A stretch of DNA of 6,138 nt from Rhodospirillales bacterium (lineage in GTDB: Bacteria > Pseudomonadota > Alphaproteobacteria > Rhodospirillales > JASLLV01). Location of the stretch: contig JASMAE010000314.1 in assembly GCA_030754475.1 (NCBI GenBank), positions 1-6,138 on the forward strand. Reading direction: 5' to 3'. The stretch's first letter is position 1. Each line of letters begins with the position of its first letter. A program made the position numbers and the translations under genes. Of the stretch, positions 1 through 6,138 are shown piece after piece. The notes under the pieces were generated by a model. The model was not told where the DNA came from. It did no database searches and was given only the letters and a program-made list of their open reading frames with translations.

Positions 1-1043
1 ATTACGGCAAGGAGATGCTGCGTATCCGCGACCGCCACGACCGCGACCTTTTGTTCGGCCCCACGAACGAAGAGCTGATCACCGAGATATTCCGCGCCTC
101 GGTCAAGAGCTACCGCGAATTGCCAAAGCTGCTCTATCATATCCAGTGGAAGTTCCGCGACGAGGTGCGCCCCCGGTTCGGCGTCATGCGGGGCCGCGAA
201 TTCCTGATGAAGGACAGCTACTCGTTCGATATCGACTTCGAATCCGCGAAGCGGTCCTACAACAAGATGTTCATCGCGTACTTGCGTAGCTTCCACCGCA
301 TGGGCCTCGAGGCGATCCCGATGCAGGCGGAAAGCGGGCCCATCGGCGGCGACATGAGCCACGAGTTCGCCATCCTCGCCGAGACCGGCGAGACCGGCGT
401 CTTCTGCCACCGCGACCTGCTCGGCTTCGAGGTGCCCGGCGACGATCTGGATTACGATTCCGATCTGCAGCCGATCGTGGACAAGTGGACCTCGCTTTAC
501 GCCGCGACGGACGACAAACACGACGCGGCGCGGGAACAAGAGCTGGGCGAGGCCTTGATCAAGGCGCGCGGCATCGAGGTCGGCCACATTTTCTATTTCG
601 GCACCAAGTATTCGAGGTCTATGGGGGCATTCGTGACCGGCCTCGACGGTGCCGAGGTGGCGGTCGAGATGGGCTCCTATGGGATCGGGGTGTCGCGGCT
701 CGTCGGCGCGATCATCGAGGCGTCCCACGACGAGGCCGGCATCATCTGGCCCGAGCCGGTCGCGCCGTTCGCGTACGGAGTGATCAATCTCAAGGCCGAC
801 GATCCGGCTTGCGCCGACACCTGCGAAAAACTTTATCGCGCGCTCGGATCCGACGCCCTCTACGACGACCGCGACGAACGCGCCGGCGTCAAGTTCGCCG
901 ATATGGACCTGGTCGGTCTTCCCTGCCAGATCGTGGTGGGGCCGCGTGGGGTCAAGAACGGAACCGTCGAGATAAAATCGCGCAAGACCGGCGAAAGCGA
1001 GGAAATGACCATCGATTCCGCCCTCAACCGCGTCGCCGACTGA
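1..1043 (+). CDS. proS: Prolyl-tRNA synthetase, 3' part (5' end outside window)
   Basis: Class II aminoacyl-tRNA synthetase that charges tRNA-Pro with proline in the cytoplasm. The frame is already open at base 3, and the ATG at 15 is internal (preceded by in-frame YGKE), so the true start lies upstream. By alignment to E. coli from memory about 88 residues are missing, including motif 1. Counting from the Tyr at base 3, the proline-binding loop GPTNEE is at 19-24. Motif 2 is at about 50-71 (FRDEVRPRFG, with R52 matching E. coli R140). SGPIGGDMSHEF follows, then motif 3 (GSYGIGVSRL) at about 224-233. The C-terminal anticodon-binding domain runs from about 250 to 346 and includes YDDRDERAGVKFADMDL. 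Between the HEF motif and ARGIEVGHIF there are only about 65 residues, where E. coli has an editing domain of about 180. This is therefore the short, alphaproteobacterial type of ProRS. The stop is TGA at 1041-1043, 13 bases before the next gene. Confidence 0.97.
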   Translation, partial: YGKEMLRIRDRHDRDLLFGPTNEELITEIFRASVKSYRELPKLLYHIQWKFRDEVRPRFGVMRGREFLMKDSYSFDIDFESAKRSYNKMFIAYLRSFHRMGLEAIPMQAESGPIGGDMSHEFAILAETGETGVFCHRDLLGFEVPGDDLDYDSDLQPIVDKWTSLYAATDDKHDAAREQELGEALIKARGIEVGHIFYFGTKYSRSMGAFVTGLDGAEVAVEMGSYGIGVSRLVGAIIEASHDEAGIIWPEPVAPFAYGVINLKADDPACADTCEKLYRALGSDALYDDRDERAGVKFADMDLVGLPCQIVVGPRGVKNGTVEIKSRKTGESEEMTIDSALNRVAD

Positions 1044-1056
1044 GTTTCTCGCCGTC

Positions 1057-2301
1057 ATGGTCTCCACCTTCGAATGGATGGTGGCGATGCGCTATTTGCG
1101 GGCGCGCCGCCGCGAAGGCCTGATCTCCGTCATCGCTTGGTTCTCTCTTCTCGGGATCGCGCTCGGGGTCGCCACGCTGATCATCGTCATGGCGGTCATG
1201 AACGGCTTCCGCCAGCAGCTTCTGGACCGGATCCTGGGCCTGAACGGGCATCTGAATATTTACGGGACTGTCAGTGTCTTGACTGATTTCGACCCGCTCG
1301 CGGGACAGGCGCGGCTGGTTCCCGGTGTCGTCTCGGTCGCGCCGATCATCGAGGGTCAGGTGATGGTCACCGCGCGCGGCGTCGCCCGCGGCGCCGTCGT
1401 CCGCGGTATGCGGCCTGCGGACCTGGCGCGGCGCGCTATCGTCGCCGACAACCTGAGCGACGGATCGCTTGCCGAATTCGCGACCGACGACGCGGTCGTG
1501 ATCGGCGCGCGCCTCGCGGGCGCCCTGGGTCTGAGCGTGGGTGACCGGGTTACGATCATCGCGCCGCAAGGAAATGTCACCGTCTTCGGGACCGTTCCGC
1601 GGTTGCGGTCCTATCGTATCGTCGCGACCTTCCTCGTCGGGATGTACGAGTACGATTCAAGCTTCGTCTTTATGCCGCTTTCGGCGGCGCAGACCTATTT
1701 CCGCATGCCCAACGCCGTCTCGAACCTCGAGGTCCTCATCGAGGACCCGGACCGCGCGCCGGAGGTCGCGCAACGGATTTCCGACGCGATCGGGGGCGGC
1801 GCCAGCATCCACGACTGGCAGCGGGCGAATTCCAGCTTTTTCAACGCCATCCAGGTGGAACGCAACGTCATGTTCCTTATCCTGACGCTCATCATCGTGG
1901 TGGCGGCCTTCAACATCGTCTCGAGCCTGATCATGCTGGTCAAGGACAAGGGCCGCGACATCGCGATCCTGCGCACCATGGGGGCGACCCGCGCGATGAT
2001 CATGCGGATATTCCTCGTGAGCGGCGCCAGCGTCGGCGTCATAGGGACCATGGCCGGTTGCGCGCTCGGCATCGCGTTCGCCGAGAACATCGAGACGATC
2101 CGTCAATGGATCCAGGGCCTTACGGGGACAGAACTGTTCGCCGCCGAGATATATTTCCTGTCGCAGCTTCCGGCCGAGATCGACTTTGTCGAGGTGCTGG
2201 CCGTCGTTCTCATGGGGCTGGGGCTCTCGTTCCTCGCCACCTTGTACCCATCCTGGCGCGCGGCCCGGATCGAACCCGCCGAGGCCCTTCGCTATGAGTG
2301 A
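1057..2301 (+). CDS. lolC: Lipoprotein-releasing ABC transporter permease, LolC/LolE family (possibly LolF-like)
   Basis: Inner-membrane permease that, with LolD, extracts outer-membrane-destined lipoproteins and passes them to LolA. The 414-aa protein has the family's usual length and MacB/FtsX topology: TM1 at about 22-49 (ending VMAVMNGFR), a periplasmic domain at about 50-268, TM2 at about 270-294, TM3 at about 315-343 and TM4 at about 377-398. The cytoplasmic loop after TM2 has KDKGRDIAILRTMGAT (296-311), the segment that couples to the ATPase. The C-terminus, YPSWRAARIEPAEALRYE, is near-identical to E. coli LolC. FGTVPRL at 177-183 sits where E. coli LolC carries its Pro-containing LolA-binding Hook. 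Start: ATG 1057 gives the family N-terminus FEWMVAMRYLRARRREG; no good Shine-Dalgarno is visible, and the 13-base gap from proS suggests co-transcription. Only one permease gene is present here, so the transporter may be a homodimer (LolF type) or lolE may lie elsewhere. The symbol is by family. Confidence 0.93.
   Translation: MVSTFEWMVAMRYLRARRREGLISVIAWFSLLGIALGVATLIIVMAVMNGFRQQLLDRILGLNGHLNIYGTVSVLTDFDPLAGQARLVPGVVSVAPIIEGQVMVTARGVARGAVVRGMRPADLARRAIVADNLSDGSLAEFATDDAVVIGARLAGALGLSVGDRVTIIAPQGNVTVFGTVPRLRSYRIVATFLVGMYEYDSSFVFMPLSAAQTYFRMPNAVSNLEVLIEDPDRAPEVAQRISDAIGGGASIHDWQRANSSFFNAIQVERNVMFLILTLIIVVAAFNIVSSLIMLVKDKGRDIAILRTMGATRAMIMRIFLVSGASVGVIGTMAGCALGIAFAENIETIRQWIQGLTGTELFAAEIYFLSQLPAEIDFVEVLAVVLMGLGLSFLATLYPSWRAARIEPAEALRYE
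2281..2284 (+). promoter_or_regulatory. Shine-Dalgarno for lolD inside the end of lolC
   Basis: GAGG lies 9 bases upstream of the ATG at 2294, within the last codons of the permease gene. It supports ATG 2294 as the lolD start, rather than an upstream in-frame codon that would read through lolC sequence. Confidence 0.5.
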
Positions 2302-3004
2302 GGCAATAAACGGCGATGCCGCGCTCGCGCTCGTTGGCGTCGTGCGCGCCTACCGCCAGGGCCGCACATCGGTCGAGGTGCTGCGCGGCGTCGACATTAG
2401 CGTCCGGGCGGGCGAGATCGTCGCCCTGGTCGGCCAGTCGGGTGCGGGGAAATCGACCCTGCTTCACTTGGCCGGTCTTCTCGAGCCGGCGGATGACGGC
2501 TCGATCCTGATCGCCGGCGAAGACACCGGCGGCATGAACGACGACGCCCGGACGCGGGTGCGGCGAAACAATATCGGATTCGTTTACCAGTACCACCATC
2601 TGCTGCCCGAGTTCTCGGCGCTGGAGAACATCGTCGTGCCCCAAATCATCGCCGGCCTCGGTCGCCGCGAGGCGCGTGGGTGCGCGATGGAACTCTTGAG
2701 CGCGCTCGGCCTCGCCGATCGCGCCAAGCACCGGCCGGGAATGCTGTCCGGCGGCGAGCAACAGCGGGTGGCCATCGCCCGGGCGCTCGCCAACGCGCCG
2801 CGCATCCTTCTCGCCGACGAACCCACAGGCAATCTCGATCCGGAAACCGCCGACAACGTGTTCGCGGTGCTCCTGCAGCTCACCCGCGGTGCCGGCCTCG
2901 CCGCCCTGGTGGCGACCCATAACCGCGACCTCGCGTCACGGATGGATCGCATCCTCTTTCTCGACCAAGGCGTCGTCTCGGAGCGCAAGAACCCGCGTCA
3001 ATGA
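2294..3004 (+). CDS. lolD: Lipoprotein-releasing ABC transporter ATP-binding subunit LolD
   Basis: Cytoplasmic ATPase that powers lipoprotein extraction by the LolC/E-type permease encoded just upstream. The 236-aa protein is a single complete nucleotide-binding domain: Walker A GQSGAGKST (47-55), Q-loop Q99 within the LolD-typical FVYQYHHLLPEFSALEN (96-112), ABC signature LSGGEQQR (151-158), Walker B ILLADEP with catalytic E176 (171-177), D-loop GNLD (179-182) and switch histidine H209 in ATHN. All catalytic residues are present. The HHLLPEFSALEN stretch separates LolD from close relatives such as MacB and FtsE. The ATG overlaps the lolC stop (ATGAGTGA, 8-base overlap), so translation is probably coupled to give matched stoichiometry. 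A longer in-frame extension to 2186 exists but overlaps lolC deeply and lacks family similarity, so it was rejected. The gene ends with TGA at 3002-3004, and no terminator hairpin with a T-tract follows. Confidence 0.97.
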   Translation: MSEAINGDAALALVGVVRAYRQGRTSVEVLRGVDISVRAGEIVALVGQSGAGKSTLLHLAGLLEPADDGSILIAGEDTGGMNDDARTRVRRNNIGFVYQYHHLLPEFSALENIVVPQIIAGLGRREARGCAMELLSALGLADRAKHRPGMLSGGEQQRVAIARALANAPRILLADEPTGNLDPETADNVFAVLLQLTRGAGLAALVATHNRDLASRMDRILFLDQGVVSERKNPRQ

Positions 3005-3009
3005 TAAAA

Positions 3010-3041
3010 TCTTGTGGATAACAACGACGACAACCACAAGA
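3010..3041. repeat. 8-bp inverted repeat with 16-base loop around the DnaA box
   Basis: TCTTGTGG (3010-3017) and CCACAAGA (3034-3041) are perfect reverse complements separated by 16 bases. The left arm overlaps the DnaA box. The large loop and lack of a following T-run argue against an intrinsic terminator. It may be a protein-binding dyad with two converging DnaA-like half sites, or chance. Confidence 0.4.
3013..3021 (-). promoter_or_regulatory. Perfect consensus DnaA box (TTATCCACA on the minus strand)
   Basis: The + strand reads TGTGGATAA, the exact reverse complement of the high-affinity DnaA box TTATCCACA. It begins 8 bases after the lolD stop and its end lies 59 bases before the dnaE ATG. 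Two weaker 6-of-9 matches are nearby: ACAACCACA at 3030-3038 (+ strand) and TGTGGAATC at 3065-3073. The TGTGGA core repeats at 3013 and 3065, 52 bases apart. The sequence match is certain. That DnaA binds here and affects dnaE is inference. Confidence 0.55.
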
Positions 3042-3048
3042 CCTAGGT

Positions 3049-3073
3049 GACTCTTCGCGGGGATTGTGGAATC
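3049..3073. promoter_or_regulatory. Two GANTC (CcrM-type methylation) sites upstream of dnaE
   Basis: GACTC at 3049-3053 and GAATC at 3069-3073 lie within the 35 bases before the dnaE ATG, and a third, GATTC, is at 3093-3097 just inside dnaE. In many alphaproteobacteria GANTC is methylated by CcrM, and promoter GANTC sites can be read by GcrA. The motifs are seen directly; methylation and regulation are inferred from the likely taxonomic group. Confidence 0.4.
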
Positions 3074-3080
3074 CTTGCCC

Positions 3081-6000
3081 ATGGGCCACGCCGGATTCGT
3101 CCACCTGCACGTCCATTCCGCTTATTCGTTGCTGGAAGGAATGGTTCGCGTGGACGAATTGGTCGCGCGCTGCCGCGACGCGCGGATGCCGGCGGTGGCG
3201 ATTACCGATACCAACAACCTTTTCGGAGCGCTCGAGTTCTCCGCCGCAGCCGCCGCGGGGGGCGTCCAGCCGATCATCGGTTGCGTGCTCAACGTCGCCT
3301 CCGCCTCGGGCGGCGGGGCCGCGCCGACGAACGGCGGTGCAACGCTTGTCGGCGCTTTGGTGCTGCTAGCCCAGAGCGATACCGGTTACCGGAACCTGTT
3401 GAAGCTCGTGAGCCGGGCCCACGTCGATGACGACGGCGCCTCGAAACCCCGGGTATCGCTGGAAACGCTCGAAACCCATGGCGACGGCCTGATCGCGATG
3501 ACGGGGGGGGCGGACGGCGCCGTCGCGACGTTGCTCGCGAACGGCCAGGACGAGGCTGCAGAATCGCTCCTCGACGCGCTTGACGGCGCCTTTCCGGGCC
3601 GCCTGTACGTCGAGCTGACGCGTCACGGCACCGAAGTGGAGACCAGGATCGAACCGGCGCTGATCGCGCTTGCCGATGCGCGCGATCTGCCGCTGGTCGC
3701 AACGAACGAGGTGTATTTCGGGGACGCCGATCAGTTCTCCGCGCACGACGCGCTCATTTGCGTCGCCGAGGGAACCTACGTTGGCGCAGAAGACCGCCGG
3801 CGGCTGACGCCCGATTACTACTTCAAGTCGGCTGACGAGATGCAGGCGCTGTTCGCCGATCTCCCCGAGGCGGTGGAGAACACGCTGGTCATCGCCAAGC
3901 GATGCGCCTTCATGGCCGAGACGCGGGCGCCCATCCTTCCGCCTTTTCCATGTCCCGAAGGCCGCACCGAGGCGGAGCAGCTGCACCTGTGCGCGGCCGA
4001 GGGCCTGGAAAGCCGGCTTCAAAGCGACGCCGTCGTTCCCGCAATGTCCGCTGATGCCCGCGAACGGGCGCATCGCCACTACCGCGAGCGCCTGCACTAC
4101 GAACTCGACGTCATCATCAAGATGGGTTTCGCGGGCTATTTCCTGATCGTCGCGGACTTTATCAGCTGGGCCAAGGGCCAAGGGATACCGGTCGGTCCAG
4201 GACGCGGATCGGGCGCGGGCTCGGTCGTTTCTTGGTCACTCGGGATCACCGATCTCGACCCATTGCGGTTCGGGCTCTTGTTCGAACGCTTCCTCAACCC
4301 CGAGCGCGTATCGATGCCCGATTTCGATATCGATTTCTGCCGCGACCGGCGCGACGAGGTCATTCGCTACGTGCGTGACAAATACGGTCGCGACCGCGTC
4401 GCCCAAATTATCACCTTCGGAACGCTTCAGGCACGAGCGGTGATGCGCGACGTGGGGCGCGTTCTGCAGATGCCGTACTCGCAGGTCGATCGCGTCTGTA
4501 AGCTGATTCCCAACAACCCCGCCAATCCGGTGTCCCTCGACCAGGCCCTCGAAGGCGACCCGCAATTGCGTAATTTGGTGGAACGGGACGCCGATCTTGG
4601 CCGACTCGTGAAACTCGCCCGCCCGCTCGAGGGTCTTTATCGGCACGCCTCGACCCACGCCGCCGGCGTCGTGATCGGCGATCGGCCGCTCGACGAGCTG
4701 ATCCCGCTCACCCGCGACCCCCGCACCGACATGCTGGTCCCCGGGGTCAGCATGAAGGGGGTGGAACAGGCGGGAGTGGTGACGTTCGATTTCCTGGGCC
4801 TCAAGACGCTGACCGTCCTGGCCCACGCGAGCGATCTTCTCAAGCAGGCTGGCGTCGAGCTGGACCTCCTTCATCTCGCCCTCGACGACGAAACGACTTT
4901 CGAGATGATCGGCCGGGGCGACACCACGGGGGTGTTCCAGTTGGAAAGCACTGGAATGCGCGACGTACTTCGCAAGCTCAAACCCGACACCTTCGAAGAC
5001 ATCATCGCCGTCGTCTCTCTGTTCCGTCCCGGCCCGATGGACAACATCCCGAGCTACATCCGGCGCAAACACGGCAAAGAGGAGCCGGATTACCTCTACC
5101 CGACCCTGGAGGGAATCCTGAAGGAGACCTTCGGGATCATCATCTACCAAGAACAGGTGATGCAGATCGCCCAGGAGCTTGCCGGCTACTCCCTGGGCAA
5201 CGCCGATCTTCTACGGCGCGCCATGGGGAAGAAGATCAAGAGCGAGATGGATCAGCAGCGGCAGGTCTTCATCGAAGGGTCGACCGCGCGCGGCGTTCCC
5301 GAGGCCAAGGCGTCGCAAATCTTCGAGCTGGTCGCCAAGTTCGCGGGATACGGCTTCAACAAATCCCATGCCGCTGCCTACGCGTTGGTCGCCTATCAGA
5401 CCGCCTATCTCAAGGCGAACCACCCGGTGCAGTTCTTCGCTGCCTCCATGACTTTGGACATGGGGAATACCGACAAGCTGGATCACTACCGCCGGGAGCT
5501 GAAGCGCCTCGACATCCCGCTGGTGCCGCCCGATATCAACGAATCCGGGGTTTCGTTTACGGTGGGCGCGGACGAAGCGGGCGGCGGCGGCATCCGGTTC
5601 GCACTGGCGGCTGTCAAGAACGTCGGCGCGGCGGCGATGGAGGCCGTGGTTCAAGAACGCGAAGCGAAAGGGCGGTTTCGCGACCTCCACGATTTCACGC
5701 AGCGGATCGACACGCGACTCGTCAACAAACGCCAGCTCGAATGCCTGGCCGCGGCCGGGGCCTTCGAGAGCCTGGGCGTCAATCGGCGGCGTGTCTTCGA
5801 AGGCGCCGAGACGCTGGTTCGCCATGCCCACGCCGCGGCCAGCGATCGCACGAGCCATCAGATGGGCCTATTCGGCAAGGCCATTGCCCAATCCGACGGC
5901 CTGCAGCTTCCGGACGTGGCCGAGTGGCCCAAAACGGATCTTTTGAATCACGAGTTCGCGGTTCTCGGCTTTAACCTTTTGGCCCATCCCCTGGACGAGC

Positions 6001-6138
6001 ATGCCGATCGCCTTCTGCGCCTCGGCGTCAGACCTTTCTCGGAGGTCCTCGCCGAGGGTCGGGGTGGCCCAGTGAAGCTCGCGGGCACGATCCGCGCGGT
6101 GCGCGAACGCTCGTCGGAAAAGGGCAACCGCTATGCGT
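3081..6138 (+). CDS. dnaE: DNA polymerase III alpha subunit, 5' part (3' end outside window)
   Basis: Catalytic subunit of the replicative polymerase. The frame is open from ATG 3081 to the window edge (1019 codons plus one base). Domains: PHP from residue about 6 (FVHLHVHSAYSLLEG), then palm with GPGRGSGAGS and catalytic PDFDIDF (D416 and D418, matching E. coli D401 and D403). The third catalytic aspartate is D570 in FDFLGL (E. coli D555), with identical spacing of 152 residues. The fingers contain FRPGPMDN, YQEQVMQIAQ, LLRRAMGKK and FAGYGFNKSHAAAYA. A beta-clamp motif QMGLF is at 927-931 (nt 5859-5873; E. coli site at 920-924). The OB fold begins at about VKLAGTIRAV and is cut by the window edge; the tau-binding C-terminus is missing. 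Most PHP metal ligands are lost, and residues 554-568 show unusual palm substitutions. Start: ATG 3081 gives a typical N-terminus. GTG 3066 and TTG 3075 are in frame after a stop at 3048 and cannot be excluded; no ATG-specific Shine-Dalgarno is strong. Confidence 0.97.
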   Translation, partial: MGHAGFVHLHVHSAYSLLEGMVRVDELVARCRDARMPAVAITDTNNLFGALEFSAAAAAGGVQPIIGCVLNVASASGGGAAPTNGGATLVGALVLLAQSDTGYRNLLKLVSRAHVDDDGASKPRVSLETLETHGDGLIAMTGGADGAVATLLANGQDEAAESLLDALDGAFPGRLYVELTRHGTEVETRIEPALIALADARDLPLVATNEVYFGDADQFSAHDALICVAEGTYVGAEDRRRLTPDYYFKSADEMQALFADLPEAVENTLVIAKRCAFMAETRAPILPPFPCPEGRTEAEQLHLCAAEGLESRLQSDAVVPAMSADARERAHRHYRERLHYELDVIIKMGFAGYFLIVADFISWAKGQGIPVGPGRGSGAGSVVSWSLGITDLDPLRFGLLFERFLNPERVSMPDFDIDFCRDRRDEVIRYVRDKYGRDRVAQIITFGTLQARAVMRDVGRVLQMPYSQVDRVCKLIPNNPANPVSLDQALEGDPQLRNLVERDADLGRLVKLARPLEGLYRHASTHAAGVVIGDRPLDELIPLTRDPRTDMLVPGVSMKGVEQAGVVTFDFLGLKTLTVLAHASDLLKQAGVELDLLHLALDDETTFEMIGRGDTTGVFQLESTGMRDVLRKLKPDTFEDIIAVVSLFRPGPMDNIPSYIRRKHGKEEPDYLYPTLEGILKETFGIIIYQEQVMQIAQELAGYSLGNADLLRRAMGKKIKSEMDQQRQVFIEGSTARGVPEAKASQIFELVAKFAGYGFNKSHAAAYALVAYQTAYLKANHPVQFFAASMTLDMGNTDKLDHYRRELKRLDIPLVPPDINESGVSFTVGADEAGGGGIRFALAAVKNVGAAAMEAVVQEREAKGRFRDLHDFTQRIDTRLVNKRQLECLAAAGAFESLGVNRRRVFEGAETLVRHAHAAASDRTSHQMGLFGKAIAQSDGLQLPDVAEWPKTDLLNHEFAVLGFNLLAHPLDEHADRLLRLGVRPFSEVLAEGRGGPVKLAGTIRAVRERSSEKGNRYA

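Larger units (their letters stand above)
3005..3080. other. lolD-dnaE intergenic region, probable dnaE regulatory region
   Basis: This is the only non-coding stretch in the window, and its first part is much more AT-rich than the flanking genes. It contains a DnaA box, an inverted repeat and two GANTC sites (listed separately). A -10-like TAAAAT lies at 3005-3010, but no matching -35 hexamer sits at the right spacing, so I do not call a promoter. No T-tract follows the inverted repeat, so an intrinsic terminator is not supported. dnaE may be read through from proS-lolC-lolD, have its own promoter, or both. Confidence 0.5.

Noticed and set aside
2186..2293. N-terminal extension of lolD
   Set aside because: In frame, but it overlaps lolC by over 100 bases and encodes low-complexity, non-family sequence. 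ATG 2294 has a Shine-Dalgarno and overlaps the lolC stop in the usual coupled way.
2210..2920. Minus-strand open frame opposite lolD
   Set aside because: lolD on the + strand has every ABC ATPase motif intact, so the antisense frame is a compositional shadow.
3005..3010. TAAAAT as a sigma-70 -10 box for dnaE
   Set aside because: Five of six bases match, but no -35-like hexamer lies 16-18 bases upstream within lolD, so a promoter call is not supported.
3010..3041. Intrinsic terminator after lolD
   Set aside because: The 8-bp stem has a 16-base loop, is not especially GC-rich, and is followed by CCTAGG rather than a T-tract.
3503..3510. Run of eight G bases in dnaE as a possible frameshift or phase-variation tract
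   Set aside because: The frame continues correctly on both sides (reads MTGGADG), matching the family, so no frameshift is evident. One G8 tract in a core polymerase gene is unlikely to be a phase switch.
3366..4181. Minus-strand open frame (271 codons) antisense to the PHP and early palm region of dnaE
   Set aside because: Same reasoning: a shadow of dnaE codon bias with no recognisable motifs.
4236..5150. Long minus-strand open frame (304 codons) antisense to dnaE
   Set aside because: It lies fully inside the well-supported dnaE reading frame. Such antisense frames are expected from GC-rich third positions, and its translation shows no recognisable domain.

Overview
The window is GC-rich (about 64% by eye) and almost fully coding on the + strand. 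It carries four genes in the order proS (3' part) - lolC-type permease - lolD - dnaE (5' part). Three things point to an alphaproteobacterium: this gene order, the short ProRS form with a shrunken insertion domain, and the protein signatures. A Rhodospirillales-like lineage is possible, but that last step is inference.

Layout: positions 1-1043 hold the last 346 residues of prolyl-tRNA synthetase. A 13-base gap separates it from a complete 414-aa LolC/LolE-family permease (1057-2301). The LolD ATPase (2294-3004) overlaps the permease stop by 8 bases, so the two are almost certainly translationally coupled. A 76-base intergenic stretch (3005-3080) is the only real non-coding DNA. The replicative DNA polymerase III alpha subunit (3081 to the window end) follows and runs off the edge after 1019 codons, inside its OB domain.

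How the genes work together: LolD and the permease form an inner-membrane ABC machine that extracts mature lipoproteins and hands them to periplasmic LolA. ProS charges tRNA-Pro in the cytoplasm, and DnaE copies the chromosome. The functions are unrelated, and the grouping is a conserved housekeeping neighbourhood rather than a pathway. There are no mobile elements, tRNA or rRNA genes, CRISPR arrays or accessory cargo, and I see no undescribed system.

The most interesting non-coding signal is upstream of dnaE. It has a perfect consensus DnaA box (minus strand, 3013-3021), an 8-bp inverted repeat around it, and three GANTC (CcrM-type) sites within 49 bases that straddle the dnaE start. Together they suggest possible cell-cycle control of dnaE. 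The most interesting coding oddity is a short run of substitutions at normally conserved DnaE palm residues just before the third catalytic aspartate. It could be real divergence or sequence error.
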